A stretch of 64,000 bases of DNA. It comes from Flavobacteriaceae bacterium. Its GTDB lineage: Bacteria; Bacteroidota; Bacteroidia; Flavobacteriales; Flavobacteriaceae. Below the pieces are notes generated by a model. It made no database searches and was not told where the DNA came from. It saw only the letters and a list, made by a program, of their open reading frames with translations. Where the stretch lies: NCBI GenBank assembly GCA_947491985.1, contig CANLLR010000002.1, forward strand, positions 1-64,000. The letters are read 5' to 3'. Shown here in pieces: positions 44,961 to 54,055 of the stretch. How positions within the stretch are numbered: the stretch's first letter is position 1; every line of letters starts with the position of its first letter. Position numbers and translations under genes: made by a program.

Positions 44961-45004
44961 AAAAAGAAATATTTGATGAGATTATTCGTACTTCGGAATG
45001 GCAA
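44926..45004. repeat. long palindromic intergenic repeat downstream of the lysE-type gene
   Basis: 28-bp arms 44926-44953 and 44977-45004 (TTGTCATTCCGAAGAACGAG and its complement CGTACTTCGGAATGGCAA, about 25 of 28 matching) around a 23-base loop. It ends 10 bp before the stop codon of the LysE gene on the minus strand and could stop that transcript. Related copies are at 44812 (half) and 9425-9479. Confidence 0.8.
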
Positions 45005-45014
45005 TAAAAGTGAA

Positions 45015-45698
45015 TTACTCTCGCTTCTCTAAATTTTCAAAAGCCGAATTCACAATTTGTTTTTCTTTAGGAAACCAGCCTTGAGAGAGTAAAACCAATC
45101 CAGAAATAATAAGTAGAACACTGATGGTTTTTTTTATCAAGAGAATGTTTTTAGGGTTGAGTTGATTTCGTAACTGTTTAGCTAACAATATTTTAAAAAC
45201 GTCAGTAACTAGATAGGAAAGAATTAAAGTAGTAAAAAAAACAATCATTCGAGACGCTTTTAATTCTAATTGTGGCCCAACAGTTAGTAGTACTGCCAAC
45301 CAAAATCCAAGAACTCCAATATTGATAAAATTTAAGAAGAACCCTTTCATAAACAAACTAAAGTAATTGTTTTTAGCTAGTTCAGTTGGGTCTACCAAAT
45401 CGATATTTTTAGAGGCTTTTTTTGTTTGAACAAAAGTGATAATACCATAAGTTACCATTATCAATCCGCCAAAAATAAACAATGAAGGTTCGTCTTTTAA
45501 ACTTTCGATTAAACGGTAACTGCTAAAATAAGCGACAATAATAAACACAATATCCGCTAAAACAACTCCAAAATCGAGCATCATCGCAGCTCTAAATCCT
45601 TTAACGACACTTGTTTCGAGTAAAACAAAAAAAACAGGACCAATCATAAAACTGAGGAAGAATCCGAGTGGAATGGCTGTAATAATATCGTTGAGCAT
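45015..45698 (-). CDS. LysE family transporter
   Basis: A 227-residue inner-membrane protein with six predicted membrane segments. The N-terminal signature GFFLSFMIGPVFFVLLETSV-KGFRAAMMLDFGVVLADI fits the LysE/RhtB exporter superfamily, which moves amino acids or other small solutes out of the cell. The substrate is unknown. It is the last gene of the rnr-DUF2807-LysE run, separated from DUF2807 by about 65 bp, and is followed by a palindromic repeat. Confidence 0.88.
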   Translation of the reverse strand: MLNDIITAIPLGFFLSFMIGPVFFVLLETSVVKGFRAAMMLDFGVVLADIVFIIVAYFSSYRLIESLKDEPSLFIFGGLIMVTYGIITFVQTKKASKNIDLVDPTELAKNNYFSLFMKGFFLNFINIGVLGFWLAVLLTVGPQLELKASRMIVFFTTLILSYLVTDVFKILLAKQLRNQLNPKNILLIKKTISVLLIISGLVLLSQGWFPKEKQIVNSAFENLEKRE

Positions 45699-45762
45699 AT
45701 AGGTTAGTTAATCCGAATTGAACTGCAATTTAAAATTTTATATTTAAAAACTAAAAAAAATT

Positions 45763-46434
45763 CTATTTTACTTCTTCAATTTTTCCGCCTGCAGTAATTT
45801 TTTGAGTTGTTTTTTTTGGATTTCCATGTATAGAAATTATGCCTCCAGCAAAAATAGTAGCATTGACAAAATCGCTTGCGTTAATAGACGTATTTCCTCC
45901 AGTATTTGAAGCGATTGTTGTTTGAATTGTTTTTAATTTACTTCCATCATATGTACCACCCGTATTTGTGATAACGTCTTGATTTTTAGCTCTTCCTGAA
46001 AGGGAAATTGAAGAGCCGTTGGTTACTCTAACATTAAGTTTGTCGGTAATTATTTTCAACTTTATTTCTGATCCCTCTTTTGCAATCAACCGTAGACTTT
46101 TTCCAATAAATTCGTCACTCGATGCTAACCGAGAACCTTCATTCGCTTCGAATTGTGCAATTGGTGTTACATAATAAACAGTTGCTGTAACGTTATCGCC
46201 TTTGAGAAATTTGAGTAACGGCATACGTATTTTTAATTCGAAATTTTTTTCAACTACTTCTACATCTTCTGAACCAGCACCGTTTAAAACTACTTTCGGA
46301 TTTCCTTCCGTTTTTACTAAAAAAACTTCAATTTGATCAAAAGACGTAATTTTAGTAAAGTTTGCAACAGTAACTTCCCGTTGAGAGAATGCTGATGAAC
46401 TTATAAAAAATATACTATAAATTAATTTTTTCAT
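45763..46434 (-). CDS. DUF2807 (GIN domain) secreted protein
   Basis: 223 residues with signal peptide (MKKLIYSIFFISSSAFSQ). The rest has the regular short beta repeats of the DUF2807 or putative auto-transporter adhesin head GIN family, with GSRLASSDEF, EGSEIKLKI, NGSSISLSG, NTGGTYDGSKL and SNTGGNTSINASDF, expected to form a right-handed beta-helix. The role is unknown, possibly at the cell surface. It starts 10 bp after the rnr stop and is cotranscribed with it. Confidence 0.87.
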   Translation of the reverse strand: MKKLIYSIFFISSSAFSQREVTVANFTKITSFDQIEVFLVKTEGNPKVVLNGAGSEDVEVVEKNFELKIRMPLLKFLKGDNVTATVYYVTPIAQFEANEGSRLASSDEFIGKSLRLIAKEGSEIKLKIITDKLNVRVTNGSSISLSGRAKNQDVITNTGGTYDGSKLKTIQTTIASNTGGNTSINASDFVNATIFAGGIISIHGNPKKTTQKITAGGKIEEVK

Positions 46435-46444
46435 ATTTACGTAG

Positions 46445-48625
46445 TTATTGGTTTTTTCTTATAAAGTGAAAATCCAATTGTTTTTTAACCAAATCAGCAT
46501 TCTTTACTTTAACAAAAACTTCGTCTCCTAATTGTAATAAACTCTTAGTTATTTCGCCAACTAAAGCATATTGTTTGTCATCAAAAGTGTAATAATCGTC
46601 TTTAATTTCGCGAATTCTACACATACCTTCACATTTGTTTTCGATAATTTCAACATAAATTCCCCATTCGGTAACACCCGAAATAACACCCAAAAACTCC
46701 TGATCTTTGTGATCTTGCATGTATTTAACTTGCATGTATTTAACCGAATCGCGTTCGGCTTGTGCAGCTAAATATTCCATTTCACTCGAATGTACACATT
46801 TTTCTTCAAACGCATCTTCGCTGGCACTTTTTCCTCCATCCAAATAAAATTGCAACAATCGGTGCACCATTACATCTGGATAACGTCGAATTGGCGAAGT
46901 AAAATGACTGTAATAATCAAACGCCAAACCGTAATGACCAATATTATCAGTAGAATATTTGGCTTTACTCATGGTTCGAATCGCCAACGTATCAATTAAA
47001 TTTTGCTCTTTTTTTCCGTTCACATCTTCCATCAATTGGTTGAGCGATTTGGAAATATTTTTCTTTTCACGTAAATCTATTTTATAACCAAACTTCAAAA
47101 TCAACGCTTGCATTGCAAACAACTTATCTTCGTTGGGTTCGTCGTGAATTCTGTAAATAAACGTTTTCTTTTGTTTACCAATAAATTCGGCCACTTTTCT
47201 GTTGGCTAAAAGCATGAATTCTTCAATCAAATGATTGGCATCTTTAGAAATTTTAAAGTACACGCCAACAGGTTCCGACTCTTGATTTAAATTGAATTTT
47301 ACTTCGACTTTATCAAACGAAATAGCACCATTTGCCATTCGTTTTCTTCGTAGAATTTTAGCCAATTCGTCTTGTTTCAACGTAGCAAAAACAATGTCAT
47401 CAGATACTTTGTATTCTTTTCCGGTTAACGAAATTTCAGCCGGAATTACATTCGACCTACTTTCAATGATTTGTTGTGCTTCTTCATATGAAAAACGTTG
47501 ATCCGAATAAATGACTGTTCTTCCAAACCATTGATTAACTACTTCAGCTTTTGGCGTTAATTCGAATATGGTAGAAAACGTATATTTTTCTTCATTTGGT
47601 CGTAACGAACAAGCAAAATTAGACAACACTTCTGGTAACATAGGTACTACTCTATCCACTAAATAGACCGACGTTGCACGGTTATACGCCTCATCATCTA
47701 AAATAGTTCCTTCTACTAAATAGTGCGAAACATCTGCAATGTGAACACCAATTTCATAATTTCCGTTTTCCAATACTTGAAACGACAGCGCATCATCAAA
47801 ATCTTTAGCATCTTTTGGATCGATGGTAAACGTTAACACCTTTCGCATGTCGCGCCGTTTTTTTATTTCTTCTGGAGTAATCGAAGTATCTATTTTATTA
47901 GCATACGTTTCCACTTCAATCGGAAAATCATAAGGCAAACCATATTCTGCTAAAATGGCGTGAATTTCGGTATTGTGTTCGCCTGGTTTTCCTAGAACTT
48001 TAATTACCGAACCAAAAGGGGAATCGGCTTTTTGCGGCCAATCTTCCATCTTTACTAATACCACTTCTCCGTGTTGCGCTTCGCCTAACTTATTTTTTGG
48101 AATAAAAATATCGGTGTACATTTTCGCATTGGTAGTGGTTACAAATCCGAAATTCTTTTGAATTGAAATTACTCCAACAAATTCTAATTTAGCTCTTTCT
48201 ACTATTTCTAATACTTCAGCTTCGGGTTTTCGGGAGCTTCGTCTGTCGTAAACATAAGCTTTTACAGTATCGCCATCTAAAGCGTGATTCAAATTAGTAA
48301 AAGGTACAAAAACGTCATTTTCTAATTCGTCGCAAACAAAATAACCGGTTTTTCTAGTGGTCATGTCAATTTTTCCTTCGTAGTATTTTTGACTTGATGC
48401 TTTAACCAAATACGAACCGGGTTCGGTTTCAATAATTAATTTTTGTGCTGCTAATATTTTTAAATCTTTGATTATTTCGTTTCTACTTTTGGTATCATCT
48501 AATTCTAAAATAGCAGCTATTTGTTTGTAATTGAATGGTTTATTTTCATTTTTAGAAAGTATTTTAAAAATCTTTTCGGAAAACGTTTTGGTACTTTTTC
48601 CGGGTTTGTAATGTTTCTTACTCAT
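46445..48625 (-). CDS. rnr: ribonuclease R
   Basis: A 726-residue 3'-5' exoribonuclease of the RNB family that degrades structured RNA. An N-terminal helical/HTH part and cold-shock domains (about 80-240) precede the RNB domain, whose metal site is D269, D275, D277 and D278 in TIDPKDAKDFDDA. FACSLRPNEEKYTFS and YSHFTSPIRRYPDVMVHRLL follow, and a C-terminal S1 domain (about 640-720) starts EFLGVISGVTEWGIYVEI. It starts next to a short tandem repeat and is the first gene of the rnr-DUF2807-LysE run. Confidence 0.97.
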   Translation of the reverse strand: MSKKHYKPGKSTKTFSEKIFKILSKNENKPFNYKQIAAILELDDTKSRNEIIKDLKILAAQKLIIETEPGSYLVKASSQKYYEGKIDMTTRKTGYFVCDELENDVFVPFTNLNHALDGDTVKAYVYDRRSSRKPEAEVLEIVERAKLEFVGVISIQKNFGFVTTTNAKMYTDIFIPKNKLGEAQHGEVVLVKMEDWPQKADSPFGSVIKVLGKPGEHNTEIHAILAEYGLPYDFPIEVETYANKIDTSITPEEIKKRRDMRKVLTFTIDPKDAKDFDDALSFQVLENGNYEIGVHIADVSHYLVEGTILDDEAYNRATSVYLVDRVVPMLPEVLSNFACSLRPNEEKYTFSTIFELTPKAEVVNQWFGRTVIYSDQRFSYEEAQQIIESRSNVIPAEISLTGKEYKVSDDIVFATLKQDELAKILRRKRMANGAISFDKVEVKFNLNQESEPVGVYFKISKDANHLIEEFMLLANRKVAEFIGKQKKTFIYRIHDEPNEDKLFAMQALILKFGYKIDLREKKNISKSLNQLMEDVNGKKEQNLIDTLAIRTMSKAKYSTDNIGHYGLAFDYYSHFTSPIRRYPDVMVHRLLQFYLDGGKSASEDAFEEKCVHSSEMEYLAAQAERDSVKYMQVKYMQDHKDQEFLGVISGVTEWGIYVEIIENKCEGMCRIREIKDDYYTFDDKQYALVGEITKSLLQLGDEVFVKVKNADLVKKQLDFHFIRKNQ

Positions 48626-48660
48626 TGTTCATTGTCTATTAATGTTGAAAATTACGAAAT

Positions 48661-48685
48661 AGTTATAAGTTATAAGTTATAAGTT
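48661..48685. repeat. 7-bp tandem repeat upstream of rnr
   Basis: AGTTATA repeated three times and followed by AGTT, a short low-complexity repeat in the divergent rnr/DUF2007 intergenic region. Confidence 0.6.
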
Positions 48686-48733
48686 GAGAGTTTTAATAGA
48701 AATCTAACATTTAGTTATCTTTATCAAAAAAAA

Positions 48734-48967
48734 ATGAATGAATTTATAACGATTGCTATTTTTAATTCGCACACTGAAATTATTGTTTTAAAATCGGTTT
48801 TAGAAAATAAAGGCATTATTCATTTATTTGAAAATGAAACACTTATTTCTATTGATCCTTTTGCAAGTATAGCGTATGGCGGCATTAAATTAAAAATACA
48901 TCCCAACGATAATGAAATCGTTCAGGAGATTTTGGATACTTTGGATTCTAATTTAAAAATTGTATAA
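48734..48967 (+). CDS. DUF2007 family small protein
   Basis: 77 residues, cytosolic. The pattern FITIAIFNSHTEIIVLKSVLENKGI at the N-terminus and ASIAYGGIKLKIHPNDNEIVQEIL towards the C-terminus fits the DUF2007 fold, a ferredoxin-like small domain described as a putative prokaryotic signal-transducing protein. Function unknown. It is divergent from rnr and is the last gene before the AT-rich gene-free region. Confidence 0.82.
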   Translation: MNEFITIAIFNSHTEIIVLKSVLENKGIIHLFENETLISIDPFASIAYGGIKLKIHPNDNEIVQEILDTLDSNLKIV

Positions 48968-49632
48968 TCTATATTCTATTCTTTAAAAAAATAAAAGTTG
49001 TCAACATCTATTAAAAGCAACAAAAAGAAATTTTAAATTTAAATTAATTTATAATGCTTATTATAGTGTGTTAATTAGTACAATAAGTTTTTAAGGATTG
49101 TTTGAATTATAAAGTTATAGTTATTTATACCAATTTATCAACATCGCAATACAAAAATAAAACGCTCATTTTGAAGCCTTATTTGATTTTAATCAACAGT
49201 TGTTCACAACCAAAAATAAATAAGTTTTGTAAATAACTTTGTGTAGAAAATATGTTAACAAACTACTTTTTTATAGTGATAACTTTTCTAAAAAATAGTC
49301 AAACTAAATTAGGTTTTTAAATTACTATTTTTGATTACAATTTATTTACATACAACCAAGAAAAACTTCTAAAAATCTATCCAAACTTGTTAACAATTAA
49401 TGTTAATTTAAGGTTAATTGAATATCAATGAATTACAAAAAACTATTAACATTCAAATATTTTAACAAATTTTATACATTAAAACCATTGATTAATAGCC
49501 AATTGTAAAATAAATGTAAACAAAATAAAAGTTTTCCATTTTAAAATCAACTACTTATAAAACAGCTAAAATCAAAACGATTTAACCAAAAGTTTGTATA
49601 AATTTGTAACTATAAAATTCAAAATTAGCATT
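48968..49632. other. candidate chromosomal replication origin (oriC), gene-free
   Basis: A 665-bp stretch with no credible gene, the longest in the window and extremely AT-rich. It contains several DnaA-box-like words: TTATCAACA (49135-49143, one mismatch to TTATCCACA), TTGTTCACA (49200-49208), TTCTACACA on the minus strand (49240-49248), TTGTCAACA (48998-49006) and CTATCCAAA (49377-49385). Clusters of TTAA/TTTT follow that could unwind. Genes on both sides diverge from it. Three parS-like sites lie 16-18 kb away. There is no dnaA next to it. Only experiments or a skew plot can confirm it. Confidence 0.5.
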
Positions 49633-50061
49633 ATGAAAATTGCCATCGGAAATGACCACGCAGGACCAGATTATAAATTAGCTATTGTGGCGCATTTAGA
49701 ATCACAAGGACATGAAATTAAAAATTACGGAACCGATACTTTTAATAGTGTGGATTATCCGGATTTTGGTCATCCTGTTGCGCTTGATGTAGAAAGTAAA
49801 AAGGCCGATTTTGGTATCATAATTTGTGGCTCTGGAAACGGAATTGCGATGACGGCCAACAAACATCAAGGTATTCGGGCAGCTTTGTGTTGGACCAAAG
49901 AAATTGCTAGTTTAGCACGTCAACACAACAACTCCAATATTATTAGTATTCCCGCTCGTTTTACCTCTATTCAACAAGCTATTGAAATGGTGGATACGTT
50001 TTTAAATACAGCTTTTGAAGGCGGAAGACATGAAAATAGAGTTGAAAAAATAAATTGTTAA
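49633..50061 (+). CDS. rpiB: ribose 5-phosphate isomerase B
   Basis: A 142-residue RpiB/LacAB-family isomerase converting ribulose 5-phosphate and ribose 5-phosphate. The start MKIAIGNDHAGPDYK carries Asp8-His9, and the catalytic Cys65 is in GIIICGSGNGIAMTANK; ALCWTKEIASLARQHNNSNIISIPAR follows. The frame is open to 49594, but the ATG at 49633 starts the conserved fold. A -7-like TAAATTTG (49599-49606) precedes it. It borders the candidate oriC. Confidence 0.95.
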   Translation: MKIAIGNDHAGPDYKLAIVAHLESQGHEIKNYGTDTFNSVDYPDFGHPVALDVESKKADFGIIICGSGNGIAMTANKHQGIRAALCWTKEIASLARQHNNSNIISIPARFTSIQQAIEMVDTFLNTAFEGGRHENRVEKINC

Positions 50062-50065
50062 TATA

Positions 50066-50395
50066 TTGGATGCCTTCTCTTCTTTTAGTGTAGAACAACT
50101 TATTTCCTATGGAAAAAAAACAGCTATAGCAAGTTTTTTAGTGGGTTCACTCATTTTGTTTATTTATTATTTGTCCAACTATAATACGATTATATATTTT
50201 TCTTTGTTTTTTGTTATCAGCGCTTTTATTGTTAATGGTTATTTTTTCACTCAATTACTCATTCATTTAATAGAAAAAAGTAAATTAAAAAATAAGATTA
50301 CTCAAACTTTACTATTAATGTTACTCAATATTCCAATAGGTTGGATGTATTTTGAAATAGGATTTCACATCTATTCTTCAGTAATGACAAACTAA
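50066..50395 (+). CDS. small hypothetical membrane protein
   Basis: 109 residues with three hydrophobic segments (about 20-40, 43-63 and 82-100), hence probably an inner-membrane protein; not recognised. The start appears to be TTG at 50066, since no in-frame ATG exists early in the frame. It begins 4 bp after rpiB and should be cotranscribed. About 60 bp separate it from tex. Confidence 0.65.
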   Translation: MDAFSSFSVEQLISYGKKTAIASFLVGSLILFIYYLSNYNTIIYFSLFFVISAFIVNGYFFTQLLIHLIEKSKLKNKITQTLLLMLLNIPIGWMYFEIGFHIYSSVMTN

Positions 50396-50458
50396 AAAAA
50401 TGTTTTAACTAAGAACATTCCGTTTAAAAATCAAATAAATCACATCTTCGACAGTTAT

Positions 50459-52585
50459 ATGACACAAATTCAATTCATTCAAAGCCAAGTAAATACAAAG
50501 CCAAAAAACATAGAAGCGACATTAAAATTACTATCAGAAGATTGTACCATTCCGTTTATTTCACGTTACCGGAAAGACCAAACAGGTAATCTAGACGAAG
50601 TAAGTATTGAACAAATTGCCAAACTTTCTAAACAATTCGACGAAATTGTTAAACGTAAAGAAAGCATATTAAAAACCATAGAAGAACAGGGCCAGTTAAC
50701 ATTTGAATTGGCTAAAAAAATCAAAGACAGTTTCGATTTACAAGAAATTGAAGACCTTTATCTTCCTTACAAAAAGAAGAAAAAAACCAAGGCCGATATC
50801 GCCCGCGAAAACGGATTGGAACCTTTAGCCAAACTCATCATGGCACAAAACAATGACGACATCGATTTTGTTGCTTCTCAATACCTAAATAAAAATATTG
50901 TTAATGAAGACGAAGCGCTTCAAGGTGCCCGCGATATTATTGCCGAATGGATCAATGAAAATACCTACATCCGAAAAAATATACGTCGAATATTTCAACG
51001 CAATGGAATCATAACTACTAAAGTTTCTAAAACAAAAAAAGACGATGAAGCGGCTCAAAAATTTTCGCAGTATTTCGATTGGTCAGAACCCATTTCAAAA
51101 GCGCCATCACACCGATTATTAGCGATGTTGCGCGCCGAAACAGAAGGATTTGTGAAACTAAATGTTGAAATTGAAAAAGAAGAAGCGCTTACTTTTATAG
51201 AAGAAAACACCATTAAAAACTCCCGTTCCGAAGCCAAAACGCATCTCGAATTAGCCATCAAAGACAGTTATAAACGCCTATTAGAACCAGCAATATCTAA
51301 CGAAACTTTACAAGAAGCGAAAGCCAAAGCAGATACGAAAGCCATCGCTGTTTTCGCCAACAATTTGAGTCAATTATTGCTCGCGCTACCTTTGGGAGAA
51401 AAACGCATTTTAGCCATTGATCCAGGTTTTCGTAGTGGTTGTAAAGTAGTGTGTTTGGATGAAAAAGGCGATTTGCTTTACAACGAAACCATTTATCCGC
51501 ATCAACCACAAAACGAAAGCGCTATGGCGATGAAGAAAATACGTTCGATGGTGAATGCCTATAACATCGAAGCTATTTCTATCGGAAACGGAACCGCAAG
51601 TCGCGAAACAGAATTCTTCATTAAAAAAATTGCTTTTGACAAGCCGGTTCAGGTTTTTGTAGTTTCAGAAGCCGGAGCTTCAGTATATTCAGCCTCTAAA
51701 ATTGCACGCGACGAATTCCCAAATTTTGATGTGACCGTTCGTGGTTCGGTTTCTATTGGAAGACGTTTGGCCGATCCGTTGGCAGAATTGGTTAAAATTG
51801 ATGCCAAATCAATCGGTGTCGGACAATACCAACACGATGTAGATCAAACCAAATTAAAGGAAGAACTCGATACCGTAGTAGTGCGTTGTGTGAATTCGGT
51901 TGGAATTAATATCAATACAGCGAGTAAGTCGTTGTTGCGTTATGTATCGGGAATTGGCGAAAAAATGGCCGAAAATATCGTAGCGTATCGTTCAGAAAAT
52001 GGTCCGTTTGCCGATAGAAAACAAATCAAAAAAGTCCCACGATTGGGAGAAAAAGCCTACCAACAAGCCGCCGCGTTTGTGCGAATTCAAAATGGTAAAA
52101 ATCCGCTAGACAATTCGGCAGTGCACCCTGAAGCCTATCCGATTGTCGAAAATATGGCAAAAGATTTAAAAATAGGTGTGAATGAATTAATCGCCAATAA
52201 AGAAAAGATTGACCAAATACAATTAGAGCATTATCTCACCCCCGAAATTGGAATTTTGAGTTTAAAAGACATTGTAAAAGAACTTCAAAAACCAGGATTA
52301 GATCCAAGAAAATCAGCCAGAGTTTTCGAATTTGATCCAAATGTAACTTCTATAAAGAATGTAAAAACAGGTATGATTTTACCCGGAATTGTTAACAACA
52401 TTACCGCTTTTGGCTGTTTTGTTGACATCGGAATTAAAGAAAGCGGCTTGGTTCATATTTCACAACTCAAATCCGGCTATGTTTCCGACGTAAATGAAGT
52501 AGTAAAATTGCACCAACACGTGCAAGTAAAAGTAGTGGAAGTCGATGAAAACAGAAAGCGAATTCAGTTGACGATGATACTATAA
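50459..52585 (+). CDS. Tex-family RNA-binding transcription accessory protein
   Basis: A 708-residue Tex protein with the family architecture. An N-terminal helical part (CTIPFISRYRKDQTGNLDEV) leads to a YqgF/RuvX-like domain (ILAIDPGFRSGCKVVCLDEKG) and then helix-hairpin-helix motifs (VGININTASKSLLRYVSGIGEKMAENIVAYR and KKVPRLGEKAYQQAAAFVR). A C-terminal S1 domain follows (GMILPGIVNNITAFGCFVDIG). Tex proteins bind nucleic acid and associate with transcription. It is followed by a shared terminator. Confidence 0.95.
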   Translation: MTQIQFIQSQVNTKPKNIEATLKLLSEDCTIPFISRYRKDQTGNLDEVSIEQIAKLSKQFDEIVKRKESILKTIEEQGQLTFELAKKIKDSFDLQEIEDLYLPYKKKKKTKADIARENGLEPLAKLIMAQNNDDIDFVASQYLNKNIVNEDEALQGARDIIAEWINENTYIRKNIRRIFQRNGIITTKVSKTKKDDEAAQKFSQYFDWSEPISKAPSHRLLAMLRAETEGFVKLNVEIEKEEALTFIEENTIKNSRSEAKTHLELAIKDSYKRLLEPAISNETLQEAKAKADTKAIAVFANNLSQLLLALPLGEKRILAIDPGFRSGCKVVCLDEKGDLLYNETIYPHQPQNESAMAMKKIRSMVNAYNIEAISIGNGTASRETEFFIKKIAFDKPVQVFVVSEAGASVYSASKIARDEFPNFDVTVRGSVSIGRRLADPLAELVKIDAKSIGVGQYQHDVDQTKLKEELDTVVVRCVNSVGININTASKSLLRYVSGIGEKMAENIVAYRSENGPFADRKQIKKVPRLGEKAYQQAAAFVRIQNGKNPLDNSAVHPEAYPIVENMAKDLKIGVNELIANKEKIDQIQLEHYLTPEIGILSLKDIVKELQKPGLDPRKSARVFEFDPNVTSIKNVKTGMILPGIVNNITAFGCFVDIGIKESGLVHISQLKSGYVSDVNEVVKLHQHVQVKVVEVDENRKRIQLTMIL

Positions 52586-52613
52586 AAAAAGCCCAAAATC
52601 AGTTGAGCTTTTT
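52586..52613. terminator. bidirectional terminator between tex and the hydrolase gene
   Basis: Stem AAAAAGCCCAA / TTGAGCTTTTT (one mismatch) between two convergent genes. Confidence 0.8.
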
Positions 52614-52616
52614 AAT

Positions 52617-53996
52617 TTATCTTTTCAAAATCCAAGAACTCATTTTATCTAAAACGGCTGGAGCAATGGTTTGTTCTAATTGACCATATTCTTCTACAGA
52701 ACCAATTTTTGCTTCCTGAAAAAGATGATTTAGGTTTGAAAACGCTACAATTTCAAACTGCTTGTTATTTGCTTTTTCCAATGACGATTTAATTCCGTTG
52801 AGATTTTCTTCTGAGACGACTTGTATGTCAAGCGTTCCATTGATTGCTAAAACAGGAATTTTCAATTTATTCCAATAGTCGTCGGGATTTAACTTTATAA
52901 AATAGATAAACCACGGAGAGGTAATTTTTTTACTTTCTTCGTTTATTAATTTTTGCATTTCTTTTTCGTTTGGTTGTTGATCAACAGGAAGCTTTTTCAT
53001 TTCTTCCGAAAGAATTTCTTTAATGCCATTTTTCAAATCAGTTTCACTGAAATTTTTCAAGACGCTATATATTTTTCGGTTCAATATTCCGCTAGATTTT
53101 AATTCTGCTTCTGTTGCTCCGCTGAGTTTTGCAATGGCATTTGATTGTAGAAAAAGCAATTCATCAATCGGAATTCCAGGACCAGCCATAGAAACAATAA
53201 ATTTTACTTTTTTGTTTTGTGAAGCTACCATCGGAGCTATAATTCCGCCTTCACTATGACCAACTAATCCAATGTTTTTATATCCTTTTTTTGCCAAAAA
53301 TTCGACAGCTGAATTACTATCTGAAGCAAAATTTTGAGTGGTCAAATTTTCTGTTAATCCATTTGAACCTCCAATTCCTCGATCATCAATTCTAAGAACG
53401 CCAATTCCTTTTTTTGTAAAATCATCGGCAATTACCCAAAAAGATTTATGACCAAAAATTTCAGAATCTCTGTTTTGTTGTCCAGAACCTGTAATTAAGA
53501 TAACAATCGGAAATTCTTTTTTGTTGTTTGGTGTTGTTAACGTTCCAGTTAAAGTGTTTTTATCTGTAGGATTTTCAAAAGTCACCTCTTCAATTTTATA
53601 ATCAAATGGCGCTATTGGTGTTTGTGGTCTTTTTAAGATAGATTCGCCGTCTTTTTTTCGTTTTAAAACCAGCGGTAAACTCATTTGACCTTGACTGAAA
53701 GATCCTTCAATTTCGTCTGATTTTAAAGCACCTTTGTATTGAAATTGCATATTTGACGACGTTAAAGCAAGCTCGTTTTTATCAAAAGTTGCTTTTGTAA
53801 TTGGAATGTCTTTTACACCTTGCATCGGACTATCCATCGTTACAACAATCTCGTTTCCGTTTGGTTTTATGTTAAAAACGAGGGGCAGTTTTGCTCCAGG
53901 AATATCTAATTCGCCTACCCAAGAACCAACGATTTCTTGTCCAAATAATGAAGAAAAATAAAAATAACTGATAATAATAAATAAAGTTGTTTTCAT
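52617..53996 (-). CDS. secreted alpha/beta hydrolase
   Basis: 459 residues with a signal peptide (about 1-19, ending SSLFGQ). The first 115 residues form a small beta-rich domain (GSWVGELDIPGAKLPLVFNI), a combination seen in other Bacteroidota hydrolases. The alpha/beta-hydrolase domain follows, with VILITGSGQQNRDSEIFGH, the nucleophile elbow GLVGHSEGGII and DIQVVSEENL before the catalytic His region NLNHLFQEAKIG. The substrate is unknown; esterase or peptidase activity is likely. Confidence 0.9.
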   Translation of the reverse strand: MKTTLFIIISYFYFSSLFGQEIVGSWVGELDIPGAKLPLVFNIKPNGNEIVVTMDSPMQGVKDIPITKATFDKNELALTSSNMQFQYKGALKSDEIEGSFSQGQMSLPLVLKRKKDGESILKRPQTPIAPFDYKIEEVTFENPTDKNTLTGTLTTPNNKKEFPIVILITGSGQQNRDSEIFGHKSFWVIADDFTKKGIGVLRIDDRGIGGSNGLTENLTTQNFASDSNSAVEFLAKKGYKNIGLVGHSEGGIIAPMVASQNKKVKFIVSMAGPGIPIDELLFLQSNAIAKLSGATEAELKSSGILNRKIYSVLKNFSETDLKNGIKEILSEEMKKLPVDQQPNEKEMQKLINEESKKITSPWFIYFIKLNPDDYWNKLKIPVLAINGTLDIQVVSEENLNGIKSSLEKANNKQFEIVAFSNLNHLFQEAKIGSVEEYGQLEQTIAPAVLDKMSSWILKR

Positions 53997-54055
53997 GTGT
54001 AGTGTAGTTTATAGTGATGATAAGATAAATTTTGAAATGATTTCAGCAAATAGAA

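Noticed and set aside
48661-48685. Possible CRISPR or regulatory repeat upstream of rnr
   Set aside because: Simple 7-bp tandem repeat without spacers; too short for any CRISPR.
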